Assembly (NCBI GenBank): GCA_029582265.1
Contig: CM055828.1
Span: forward strand, 18,350,964-18,414,963
Length of the DNA stretch: 64,000 nucleotides
Direction: 5' to 3'
Source: Zoroaster sp. YZ-2022
Taxonomy: Eukaryota > Echinodermata > Asteroidea > Forcipulatida > Zoroasteridae
Part shown: positions 11,262-22,540 of the stretch, in pieces
Numbering within the stretch: the stretch's first letter is position 1
Layout: each line of letters begins with the position of its first letter
The notes under the pieces: model-generated
Told to the model about the DNA's origin: nothing
What the model saw: the letters and a program-made list of their open reading frames with translations, nothing else
Databases searched by the model: none
Program-made: the position numbers and the translations under genes

Positions 11262-11760
11262 AACCTCGAGTCTGAGTCCGAGTCCCACTCCCCAGTGTCG
11301 AGTCCGAGTCCCAGTCCCCAGTGTCGAGTCCAAGTTCCAGTCCCCAGTGTCGAGTCCGAGTCCCAGTCTCCAGTGTCGAGTCCGAGGTCCAGTCCCCAGT
11401 GTCGAGTCCGAGTCCCAGTCCCCAGTGTCGAGTCCGAGTCCCAGTCCCCAGTGTCGAGTCCGAGTCCCAGTCCCCAGTGTCGAGTCCGAGTCCCCCTCCC
11501 CAGTGTCGAGTCCGAGTCCCAGTCCCCAGTGTCGAGTCCGAGTCCCAGTCCCCAGTGTCGAGTCCGAGTCCCAGTCCCCAGTGTCGAGTCCGAGTCCCAG
11601 TCCCCAGTGTCGAGTCTGAGTTCCAGTCCCCAGTGTCGAGTCCGAGTCCCACTCCCCAGTGTCGAGTCCGAGTCCGAGTCCGAGTCACGAGTCATATCAG
11701 TCGAATCCAAGTCCGAGTCCGAGTCACGAAGGTCGAGTCTAAGTCCGAGTCACGAGTCAT
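11262..11760. repeat. 26-bp minisatellite of GAGTCC words
   Basis: About 16 units of roughly 26 bp (CCCAGTCCCCAGTGTCGAGT core) followed by shorter GAGTCCGAGTC units. Related arrays lie at 10,505-10,580, 13,286-13,446, 18,455-18,600 and 20,131-20,290. The unit has no stop in most frames, so frames on both strands stay open for 120-167 codons. That is a by-product of the sequence, not evidence of protein. Confidence 0.95.
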
Positions 11761-14091
11761 TTAAAAAATCAAAAGAAAAAAGAAAACCTTGTACATAATG
11801 CCAAGGTTCAAGGTGATTTACTGGAAAAATAGTCGACATCTGGACTATTATCTCATCAATTTGACTAAAACCAAATTTATTTCCAAAATCAACGTTATTT
11901 TATTTACTTTTCTTATTTTAATTAACTTTTTATTAGCGTCATAAAATTGAACAACTCATTGAGTTTTATCTTTCTTGTCCTTTTTATATTTATCAATACA
12001 ACATGTTTGGAAATCATCACATTAATTAATTAATCTACAAGCAGCGCTCTCACCCAGATTAATTTAGGAGTGGGTGGGGTCAGCAATTAGTCTCAGAAGC
12101 CATCCGTCACCCCTTAACAATGTTGATCCATTGTTTGAATGGAACTACTGCAGAATGGAGATCATGATTAATTTCGACGTTGTCAAGTTTAAAGATCTTT
12201 AAGTCTGATCGCCATAGCACTATCATAATTAATTTTTATATATTAATAACCTATATGTTTAATCACTGGTGTTAATAGTGTGGATGGTCACTCCAAAATA
12301 ATCAGTTGGAAATGACAGTTAGAAATGCCTTTATCTTTGTATTTTTATATAAGGCAATTGTCACCTTTAAATGTTGGAACGGCTGGTGCATGAATGACAC
12401 AACGTTTTCTGTTCTTTCTGAAAAGCAATTTACATTACCTTTTATTGGTGCATAGAGCAAGGTCAGATGGTATTACACAAAACGTCCTATTGTTTTTGAA
12501 AAGATGTTTTATTAATGAATCACCATGAGTGTACAATAGCAGTTCTTGTGTGTCGAAAATATTTTGCATCCTGGCTGATAATTTTAAAATTGTGTTTAAA
12601 TGGAGTAAAAGAAACACGTTAACAAACGACTAGATGTTGCCTGTACCTAAGCTGTATATTGATACTGACAAATACTGACAATGAACACCATTGAAATTAA
12701 TTTTTATGGATTCTCATCTGCTGTATTTAGCAGCAACAGATGTTTATGGACCTATATCCTTTTAAACTATGTTTCATTGTGGTGATTTTGAGCGGCATTT
12801 GAGAGGCACTAGCCACCGACGTAGAGATACACAAATTATTATTCAAGCTAAAAAAAGAATAAAATTCGTTTGAAAAAAATACATGTACATTGATTTAGGG
12901 TGGCGTGGACAATATTTCTAGCGTGGTGGAATGAGCTGCTTTTCGTCGAAGGAGTGGCGGGCCCGCCACACCTTAATATACCTGGCGAGAGCTGTTTACA
13001 AGAGTTGTCATTCAAAATGAAATGTAGTCCATCCATCTTTCTTCATGATGCATTATGCAAGTTATCAAAATACATGTTTTGATCATACGATGCTGTACGC
13101 TGAAGCTTTGGTACAACGTTTGTAATCAATTTCTGGAAGATGCACTTTGTTTCCATGCGGCTGCTGCGTAAGCGATTCCGATCGCATTACTACAACGACA
13201 CAGGATGCACGTTATCAATTTTATAAAACTGTTCGCATTGTTTAAAACACTATTTTGCAAATAGTGAATATTGGGCATTTTGCCATCGAGTCCGAGTCAC
13301 AGACATCGAGTCTGAGTCCCAAGTCCGAGTCTGAAGGGTCGAGTCCCATTCCGAGTCCGAGTCATTGTTAATCATGACTCGAGTTCGAGTCCGGGACACC
13401 AAAAATGTGACTCGAGTCGGACTGGAGTCCGAGTCACGAGTCATACAAGTCTGGTATCTGGCTCATGGAGGATTCAATTAACATACCAAATCTTTCAGAA
13501 ACTCTGCATTTTCAAATTTTGTCTGTAAAAAATGATAAAAAGAATCTTGTGAAATCAACCAGTCAGTATCTGAGAAACTTGAACTTTGTGTGCACAAAAA
13601 TCTTTATAATTTTTAATGACAATTTCAATTTATTTTGGGGTAAACATGAGGAATCTTGTGTGTTTAACACATAACGGCAACGTAGGAGAGATAAGAAGTT
13701 CATCTTTAAAAATGCGAACGAAAAAATATGGTAAAGAAATTATTTGCAAAACACATCTGCATTCAATACCTAAAGGAGGGAAATAATGTGAAAGCTGCTG
13801 TACATATAAAATGGTATTAGTTCGTTGACGAAGAAGCCCAAAAGCAGATGTCGATATTTTTCATACTAACGAATAATGTGCGCGCAATGACGAATAAGCG
13901 TGTAAGTGGTATTTGCGTTTTTTCAAAAACAAAAACAAAACAAACCAAAAAAAAGGAAAAGAAAAACAACTAGACGCTTTTTGTGCCACATTGGTTATTA
14001 AACAATCATTTTGGGAAGTTGTTGATGTTTTTCGTTTAAAAACTATACACATTATTCCATTTGCAAAATTTAATTTAATTAAGTTGATATA

Positions 14092-14950
14092 GACGGGTCA
14101 ATTTATGGGAAAAAAACACCCCAACCCCAAAAAATTGCAACAAAAGGTTTTTCAACGGTTTTTGGTAGTATTTGACATCAGGAATAACATACTAAAAATC
14201 TAAGAAAATCTGGCTTCCGGAAAGTTGTCATTTTCAAAATGGCGTCCAAGATGGCCGCCAATACCCTAAAATGGCCATAAATCATTTATTATCCATCCTA
14301 GAGTTGTAATTTTGGTGTCTACTACTAGGTTTTAGGGGTCAAACAATCCATTGAAACCACCTAAAGTATCGTTGAGTAGTCAAGCAACCTGCAAATCCAA
14401 GATGGCGTCCAAAATGGCTGCCAATTAAACTAAAATGGTTATAAGTCACTAACTGTTTATATTATGGCTGTAATTTTGGTGTCTACCCCTCGGTGATTTA
14501 AGGGGTTGGAAAATCTACTCAGACCAGTGAAAGTGTTATTGAGTAAAGCTTTAAATCCAAGATGGCGTCCAAGATGGCCGCCAAGATGGCTATAAGTCAT
14601 TTACTATTTACATTATAGATGTAATTTTGATGTCTGCCGTTACATTTTAGGGTCTAAAAATTAAGAAATTAACACCAGTACAAGTATCATTGAGTAATCA
14701 GGTAACCTAAAAAATCCAACATGGCATCCAAGATGGCCACCAATACACTGAAAAGGCTAAAGATCACGTATTATTCTCAGTAGATCTGTAATTTAGGTGT
14801 GTACTCCCAAGATTGTCAGGATCAAAAATATATTAGGCCAGTTAAATTATCATTGAGTGATCAAGTTCTCAATAAATCCATGATGACAGTCATCTTGGAT
14901 GAAATACACCTAAATATCTGTACACAGTTACTATTCACCGTATCAATGCT
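14092..14950 (+). mobile_element. Foldback element, left arm of 160-bp subrepeats (copy A)
   Basis: It begins GACGGGTCAAT after a TA. The arm contains four direct subrepeats of about 160 bp, each opening with CCAAGATGGCGTCC-type sequence (ATGGC at 14,239, 14,402, 14,562 and 14,721), plus a partial fifth at 14,882. It leads straight into 28S rRNA sequence. The matching right arm is absent from copy A, where an IS630/Tc1-type insertion or deletion begins at 15,668, but it is present inverted beside copy B. Confidence 0.8.
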
Positions 14951-15667
14951 AGCGGAGAAACTAAACAGGATTCCCCCAGTAGCGGCGAGTGAAGCGGGAA
15001 AAGCCCATCGCCGAATCCCCAAGCCCCCGAGGGCCCGAGGGAACTGTGGCATAAGGAAGTCCGGCCCCGCGGTCGCGCCGCGCCGGTGCCGAGGTCCTTC
15101 TGATCGAGGCATGCTCCGTCCCAGGGCGGGTGTCAGGCCCCTGCGTGCGCCTGCCGGCCGCAGACCAGGGCTTCCGGGAGTCGGGTTGTTTTGTAGTGCA
15201 GCCCAAAGGCGGGTGGTAAACTCCATCCAAGGCTAAATACCTGCACGGAGACCGATAGAGCACAAGTACAGTGAGGGAAAGTTGAAAAGCACTCTGAAGA
15301 GAGAGATTTCAAGAGTACGTGAAGCTGTCGAGAAGCAAACGGGAGGGCCGCGCAGATCGGGCCCGGGAGATTCAGCGCGGCCGGCGCGGTGCCCCCGTGG
15401 TCCCCGCACGCCCCTTTCGTCGGGAGCGGCGGGGCCTGGGGGCGCCTCCGCGCTCGGCCGCGTGCACTTTTCTCGGGCGCGGCGCCCGCGACCGGTTGGG
15501 TCACCGGCAGAGGCCGGCCGGGTGGGGTGACTCCAGCCAAGCTGGGGCCTCGACGGATGTCCCGGTCGGAGAGCCTACAGCCCAGCCGCGTTGCGCCGGC
15601 GACCCGACCGAGGAAGGGACGACGGGCCGCACCTGCCCCGGGAGCCGCCAGCGGCTCCCGTCGGGCC
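14951..15667 (+). rRNA. 28S rRNA 5' fragment (copy A), captured and non-functional
   Basis: It carries the conserved 5' part of eukaryotic large-subunit rRNA: AGGATTCCCCCAGTAGCGGC, CCTTCTGATCGAGG, CGGGTGGTAAACTCCATC, CAAGGCTAAATACC and GGGAAAGTTGAAAAG, followed by the GC-rich D2 expansion. It starts abruptly at the GCGGAG/GAAACTAA region and stops inside D2/C1, so it has neither end of a 28S gene. It is surrounded by transposon arm, not 5.8S/ITS. Small indels relative to copy B (for example extra bases at about 15,308) show it is drifting. Confidence 0.9.
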
Positions 15668-15871
15668 AGCAGCAACAGGCTGGTCGACTATTCAATTTCA
15701 TCAATGAGCAACCATTTTCCAAATGTGTGCATTCAAATTCGTTTCTGTGATATGTGCTTTCTGGTTCGTATTTGCCTATAAATAAAGGCAGGATATTCTG
15801 AGGAGAAATCATTTCTACACTAGTTCCGAGTTATACACCTCTCAGTAAATAGACGATTTCTGAAGCAAAGA

Positions 15872-16942
15872 TGGCTGCCCGTGGTTATTACAGAAGAGTG
15901 AATATTTGTAGATAGAGGGAGGCTGGTTGAAGCATTCGAGAACAATCAGGCTGACTACTTAGACTTGGCAGACACTCTCGGCATCAAGAGATCTACCGCA
16001 AGGTCCATCGTGGCTACATACTTGCGTACCGGTCGTCACGAGAAGTTGCCTACGGGAGGGGCACACAACACCAAGATAGATCAGGAGATGCGAGATGAGC
16101 TGGAGTGACTGCTGGACGACAACCCTCTACTAACACTAATTCAGATGAAAGATGAACTCCAACACTCTCTACCAGACAAACCAACCGTGTCTCCCAGCAC
16201 TATTGCCAGAACCCTGGACGGCATGCTCATGACCCTTAAACTCGCAGAGGACGTGCCTGATGCCCGCAACTCGCCCAGAGTACTCGATGTGCGTGTAGAG
16301 TACGCGCAGTGGTTCATGCAGTACGGAGTTGTCGGCCACTGCGTGTTCATCGACGAAACTGGCTACAACGTAATAGACGAGACGCTCTTTTGGAAGAGCC
16401 CCTCGCGGTATCCCAGCGAGACGCGTGGTACACGCACAACGCGGACGCAACTGCAACGTAACATTTGCTGTTTCTGGGGAGATTGGTCTTGTACACTACC
16501 GAATAGCCTTTGAGACTGTTACGAGAGAAAGATTTGAAGAGTTTCTGGCTGACACACAGCTCGTGAGTGCGAAAATATGTTCCCTGCAGATGAGCCAGTC
16601 TTTCTTGTGTACGACAATGCCAGACCCCATGTACGCGCCCAGCTCCCAGCAGGAATCAACCAGCAGATCCAGTTGAAGCGTCTACCAGCCTACTCACCAT
16701 TCCTGAACATGACAGAAATGTCCCATTCGTTATTCAAAGCTGGTGTCAAAAGAGATTTGGCCCTCCCAGAATGGCAGCTACGAGTAGGGGACAGGGACGC
16801 AGCACATGAAGCAGGAGTGAATCTTCAACAGTGGAGGGGTGATCTCATTCAAGAAATGGCTCAACAGAATGTGGGACAAATAACTCATGAAAAATGCATG
16901 AGATGGTACAACAACAGCCAAACGTACATGCCCAGATGACTA
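15872..16942 (+). pseudogene. IS630/Tc1-type (DDE_3) transposase pseudogene
   Basis: Frames in order: an N-terminal MAARGYYRRV, helix-turn-helix region (ADTLGIKRSTARSIVATYLR, about 15,963-16,030), GGAHNTKID, LPDKPTVSPSTIARTLDGML (about 16,168-16,228), VFIDETGYN with the first catalytic Asp (about 16,345), VYDNARPH with the second Asp (about 16,607) and YSPFLNMTE with the final acidic residue (about 16,690), ending QTYMPR. There are stops at about 15,912 and 16,107 and at least two frameshifts (about 16,430 and 16,560). The domain order fits eukaryotic IS630-like transposases. It sits where copy A of the 28S fragment breaks off. Confidence 0.85.
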
Positions 16943-17540
16943 GCACGTCAAAACATTGAAGGTTAAAGAAACCAGTTTCAGATAAACGTAGAATTATAGA
17001 CGAAATAAACAGACAAAGAAAAGGACCTGTGAAAAAAATCCACAGGGAAACAACAATATTAAATTTTTATAACGATGCCCCCTTATAATTATAAGCTTTT
17101 GTTTATAAAAAAATCATTTGTTATTAATTTGTAATTTGACATTGTCTGAACATAAACGAATAAAGAAGATGACCAAAAAAATAAGTAAAGACCAATGTAA
17201 GCAGAAACAAGATGAAATTGAATGATTTTTTGTTGAAATTGGCCGGGGAAATCTATAAATAAATAAATTAGTAAACGCTTATAATATTTTCAAAATAATA
17301 TGTTCATTATACAAAATCTCCGAGATTTATTTGTTGGAGGGAGTGTCAGTTGGGGTGACATGATTTGTTATTGATTGAAAAAAAACTATTTTATTCAAAA
17401 CTAATTTCTGCACACATTTAGTCAGAGGTAATGACTAGGCATTGGGGAACGTTGAATCTTGTATGCGAACCCAGCGTGATAACCACCTTATCACCTTTCT
17501 GGGGGAAATCGGCAGCTTGTCATTGTGCGAAACATTGATG
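16943..17540. other. AT-rich non-coding
   Basis: No gene seen. It probably includes the 3' end of the IS630/Tc1-type element, but no terminal repeat could be matched to the sequence near 15,668. Confidence 0.4.
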
Positions 17541-17544
17541 CAAC

Positions 17545-17758
17545 TTAAAATGGCAGTATCGTCACGATCAGAGTAGACTTTCAACAGGGCGTGGAATCGG
17601 TGTCCTAGTTTAAGATGAACACAGTCACTGAAGATTACTGGCTCATTTATGCAGCAGCAACGGTATTATGACCTTATCGTGTGGGGTATTTATTTTAGTC
17701 ATTGAGTTAATCTAAAACTACCACTCCGATTCCATGCGTGACGATATTGTCCCTTTAA
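17545..17758. mobile_element. TTAA-flanked MITE (piggyBac-type target)
   Basis: TTAA at 17,545 and 17,755 flank inverted ends: left AATGGCAGTATCGTCACG, right reverse-complement AGGGACAATATCGTCACG. Internal sequence (CTTTCAACAGGGC, TACTGGCTCA..TATGCA) is shared with the longer element at 26,095-28,075. TTAA duplication is characteristic of piggyBac transposition. No coding capacity. Confidence 0.7.
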
Positions 17759-17985
17759 CAAATATCTTGATGCCATTCACACAGTGACGTAGACATACTT
17801 TTAAAACTTGTAAAACAATACTAAATTGAATTTAATGTCAACATTGAATTTTAAAACAAGATTGAAGGCAATATACACCTTTGTGAAGCTCTGAATGTTT
17901 ACTGTTTTAAGTAGACATTATTTGGTGTAAAGTTGATGATGGTATCAAGCATCCCTTGAAACCTATCTGTCCGACGTGACTTTTT

Positions 17986-20900
17986 TAATGAAATTTTCCT
18001 TGAAAGAATTATTGTATTTCAGACAAAACAAATAAACAATAAGAGATCATTATAACCTGTTTAATGATTTAATCTTGTATTTGTGGAGTGTCGTGGCCGA
18101 GCGGTCTAGCTTATCGGACTCAAGTTCTGGTGTTAGCAGCAGAATGTGGGTTCGAATCCCGGCCGTGACACTTGTGTCCTTGAGCAAGACACTTAGCCAT
18201 AATTGCTTATAGGGGCAGAGGCAGTTTAACAACTGCCTTGTTCTGGACTAGTTACCCCTCCCAGTCCTGTTCGCACCGTGAAGAGGCTGGTTATTAACTT
18301 GTCTTGTTTCGGTGCGAGGGGCTGGTTTCTTCAGTGTGGAGTCGTTGTAACAACTCAATGACTTAGTAGCCCCCCACCTTGGGGTGGCCATTGGCCTTGT
18401 GTGGGGCGAATTTGCGTTAAAAAAAAAAAATTTTTAATCTGGCAGATTTGTATTCGAGTCCTCAAACCTCGAGTCCGAGTCCGAGTCCCAGTCCCCAGTG
18501 TCGAGTCCGAGTCCCAGTCCCCAGTGTCGAGTCATATCGGTCGAATCCAAGTCCGAGTCCGAGTCACGAAGGTCGAGTCTAAGTCCGAGTCACGAGTCAT
18601 TTAAAAAATCTAAAGAAAAAAGAAAACCTTGTACATAATGTCAAGGTTCAAGGTTAATTAGTGAAAAAATACTCGACACCTGGACTATTATCTCATCAAT
18701 TTGACTAAAACCAAATATTTCCAAAATCAACGTTATTTTATTTACTTTTCTTATTTTAATTAACTGCATAATTTTTATTAGCGTCATAAAATTTAACACT
18801 CATTGAGTTTTATCTTTCTTGTGCTTTTTATATTTATCAATACAACATGTTTGGAAATCATCACATTAATTAATTAATCTACAAGCAGCGCTCTCAACAT
18901 GATTAATTTAGGAGTGGGTGGGGTCAGCAATTAGTCTCAGAAGCCATCCGTCACCCCTTAACAATGTTGATCCATTGTTTGAATGGAACTACTGCAGAAT
19001 GGAGATCATGATTAATTTCGACGTTGTCAAGTTTAAAGATCCTTAAGTCTGATCGCCATAGCACTATCATAATTAATTTTTATATATTAATAACCTACAT
19101 GTTTAATCACTGGTGTTAATAGTGTGGATGATCACTCCAAAATAATCAGTTGGAAATGACAGTTAGAAATGCCTTAATCTTTGTATTTTTATATAAGGCA
19201 ATTGACACCTTTAAATGTTGGAACGGCTGGTGCATGAATGACACAACGTTTTCTGTTCTTTCTGAAAAGCAATTTACATTACCTTCTATTGGTGCATAGA
19301 GTAAGGTCCAGATTGTATTACACAAAACGTCCTATTGTTTTTAAAGAGATGTTTTATTAATGAGTCCCTGTGAGTGTACAATAGCAGTTCTTGTGTGCCG
19401 AAAATATTTTGCATCCTGGCTGATAATTTTGACATTGTGTTTAAATGGAGTAAAAGAAATACTTGACAAACGACTAGCTGTTGCCTGTACCTAAGCTGTA
19501 TATTGATACTGACAAATACTGACAATGAACACCATTGAAATTAGTTTTTTATGGATTCTCATCTGCTGTATTTAGCAGCAACAGATGTTTGTGGACCTAT
19601 ATCCTTTTAAACTATGCTTCATTGTGGTGATTTTGAGCGGCATTTGAGAGGCACTAGCCACCGACGTAGAGATACACAAATTATTATTCAAGCTAAAGAA
19701 AGAATAAAATTCGTTTGAAAAAAATACATGTACATTGATTTAGGGTGGCGTGGACAATATTTCTAGCGTGGTGGAATGAGCTGCTTTTCGCCGAAGGAGT
19801 GGCGGGCCCGCCACACCTTAATATACCTGGCGAGAGCTGTTTACAAGAGTTGTCATTCAAAATGAAATGTAGTCCATCCATCTTTCTTCATGATGCATTA
19901 TGCAAGTTATCAAAAAACATGTTTTGATCATACGATGCTGTACGCTGAAGCTTTGGTGCAACGTTTGTAATCAATTTCTGGAAGATGCAATTTGTTTCCA
20001 TGCGGCTGCTGCGTAAGCGATTGCGATCGCATTACTACAACGACACAGGATGCACGTTATCAATTTTATAAAACTGTTCGCATTGTTTAAAACACTATTT
20101 TGCAAATAGTGAATATTGGGCATTTTGCCATCGAGTCCGAGTCACAGACATCGAGTCCGAGTCCCAAGTCCGAGTCTGAAGGGTCGAGTCCCATTCCGAG
20201 TCCGAGTCATTGTTAATCATGACTCGAGTTCGAGTCCGAGACACCAAAAATGTGACTCGAGTCGGACTGGAGTCCGAGTCACGAGTCATACAAGTCTGGT
20301 ATCTGGCTCATGGAGGATTCAATTAACATACCAAATCTTTCAGAAACTCTGCATTTTCAAATTTTGTCTGTAAAAAAAGATGAAAAGAATCTTGTGAAAT
20401 CAACCAGTCAGTATCTGAGAAACTTGAACTTTGTGTGCACAAAAATCTTTATAATTTTTAATGAAAATTTTAAATTTATTTTGGGGTAAACATGAGGAAT
20501 CTTGTGTGTTTAACACATAACGGCAACGTAGGAGAGATAAGAAGTTCATCTTTAAAAATGCGAACGAAAATATATGGTAAAGAAATTATTTGCAAAACAC
20601 ATCTGCATTCAATACCTAAAGGAGGGAAATAATGTGAAAGCTGCTGTACATATAAAATGGTATTAGTTCGTTGACGAAGAAGCCCAGAAGCAGATGTCGA
20701 TATTTTTCATGCTGACGAATAATGTGCGCGCAATGACGAATAAGCGTGTAAGTAGTATTTGCGTTTTTTCAAAAACAAAAAACAAAAACAAAAACAAAAA
20801 CAAAACAAAACAAACCAAAAAAAACAAAAAAACAAAAACTAGACGCTTTTTCTGCCACATTGGTTATTAAACAATCATTTTGGGAAGTTGTTGATGTTTT

Positions 20901-22540
20901 TCGTTTAAAAACTATACACATTATTCCATTTGCAAAATTTAATTTAATTAAGTTGATATAGACGGGTCAATTTATGGAAAAAAAACACCCCAACCCAAAA
21001 AATTGCAACAAAAGGTTTTTCAACGGTTTTTGGTAGTATTTGACATCAGGAATAACATACTAAAAATCTAAGAAAATCTGGCTTCCGGAAAGTTGTCATT
21101 TTCAAAATGGCGTCCAAGATGGCCGCCAATACCCTAAAATGGCCATAAATCATTTATTATCCATCCTAGAGTTGTAATTTTGGTGTCTACTACTAGGTTT
21201 TAGGGGTCAAGCAATCCATTGAAACCACCTAAAGTATCGTTGAGTAGTCAGGCAACCTGCAAATCCAAGATGGCGTCCAAAATGGCTGCCAATTAAACTA
21301 AAATGGTTATAAGTCACTAACTGTTTATATTATGGCTGTAATTTAGGTGTCTACCCCTCGGTGATTTAAGGGGTTGGAAAATCTACTCAGACCAGTGAAA
21401 GTGTTATTGAGTAAAGCTTTAAATCCAAGATGGCGTCCAAGATGGCGTCCAAGATGGCCGCCAAGATTGCTATAAGTCATTTACTATTTACATTATAGAT
21501 GTAATTTTGATGTCTGCCGTTACGTTTTAGGGTCTAAAAATTAAGAAATTAACACCAGTACAAGTATCATTGAGTAATCAGGTAACCTAAAAAATCCAAC
21601 ATGGCATCCAAGATGGCCACCAATACACTGAAAAGGCTAAAGATCACGTATTATTCTCATTAGATCTGTAATTTAGGTGTGTACTCCCAAGATTGTCAGG
21701 ATCAAAAATATATTAGGCCAGTTAAATTATCATTGAGTGATCAAGTTCTCAATAAATCCATGATGACAGTCATCTTGGATGAAATACACCTAACTATCTG
21801 TATACAGTTACTATTCACCGTATCAATGCTAGCGGAGAAACTAACCAGGATTCCCCCAGTAGCGGCGAGTGAAGCGGGAAGAGCCCATCGCCGAATCCCC
21901 GAGCCCCCCGAGGGCCCGAGGGAACTGTGGCGTAAGGAAGTCCGGCCCTGCGGTCGCGCCGCGCCGGCGCCGAGGTCCTTCTGATCGAGGCATGCTCCGT
22001 CCCAGGGCGGGTGTCAGGCCCCTGCGGGCGCCTGCCGGCCGCGGACCAGGGCTTCCGGGAGTCGGGTTGTTTTGTAGCGCAGCCCAAAGGCGGGTGGTAA
22101 ACTCCATCCAAGGCTAAATACCTGTACGAGACCGATAGAGCACAAGTACAGTGAGGGAAAGTTGAAAAGCACTCTGAAGAGAGAGTACGTGAAGCCGTCG
22201 AGAAGCAAACGGGAGGGCCGCGCAGATCGGGCCCGGGAGATTCAGCGCGGCCGGCGCGGTGCCCCCGTGGTCCCCGCACGCCCCTTTCGTCGGGAGCGGC
22301 GGGGCCCGGGGGCGCCTCCTCCGCGCTCGGCCGCGTGCACTTTTCTCGGGCGCGGCGCCCGAGACCGGTTGGGTCACCGGCAGAGGCCAGCCGGGTGGGG
22401 TGACTCCAGCCAAGCTGGGGCCTCGACGGAGGTCCCTGTCGGAGAGCCTACAGCCCGGCCGCGTTGCGCCGGCGACCCGACCGAGGAAGGGACGACGGGC
22501 CGCGCCTGCCCTGGGAGCCGCCAGCGGCTCCCGTCGGGCC
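17986..22540 (+). repeat. Segmental duplication B (partner 11,136-15,667)
   Basis: Second copy of the 4.5-kb unit. Compared with A it has a SINE inserted near its left end, a shorter GAGTCC array and one extra CCAAGATGGCGT unit at about 21,433. Beyond 22,540 it continues through more 28S sequence and into an inverted arm, so B preserves the element that A lost. Confidence 0.9.
18088..18430 (+). mobile_element. tRNA-Leu-derived SINE with poly(A) tail
   Basis: The head 18,088-18,171 folds like tRNA-Leu(CAA): GTGTCGTGG pairs with CCGTGACAC, box A is TGGCCGAGCGGTCTA, the anticodon region is GACTCAAGTTC and box B is GGGTTCGAATCCC. A body of about 250 bp follows (TTGAGCAAGACACTT near its start), ending in about 12 A. 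It is absent at the equivalent site in copy A (about 11,228), so it inserted after the segmental duplication. Boxes A and B would act as an internal RNA polymerase III promoter; current activity is unknown. Confidence 0.85.

Larger units (their letters stand above)
11136..15667 (+). repeat. Segmental duplication A (partner 17,986-22,540)
   Basis: It is nearly identical in order and sequence to 17,986-22,540 (offset 6,845-6,880). It starts at TAATGAAATTTTCCTTGAAA and ends inside a 28S rRNA fragment at CGTCGGGCC (15,667 = 22,540). Differences are a SINE at 18,088-18,430 present only in B, a longer minisatellite in A (11,262-11,760 against 18,455-18,600) and small indels. After 15,667 copy A switches to unrelated sequence leading to an IS630/Tc1-type pseudogene. 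Confidence 0.9.

Noticed and set aside
11215..11798. Five overlapping 124-167-codon frames on both strands
   Set aside because: All arise from the 26-bp GAGTCC array lacking stop codons.
18088..18171. Functional tRNA-Leu gene
   Set aside because: Head of a SINE with a 250-bp body and A tail; the stems have mismatches, and the insertion is absent from the sister copy.
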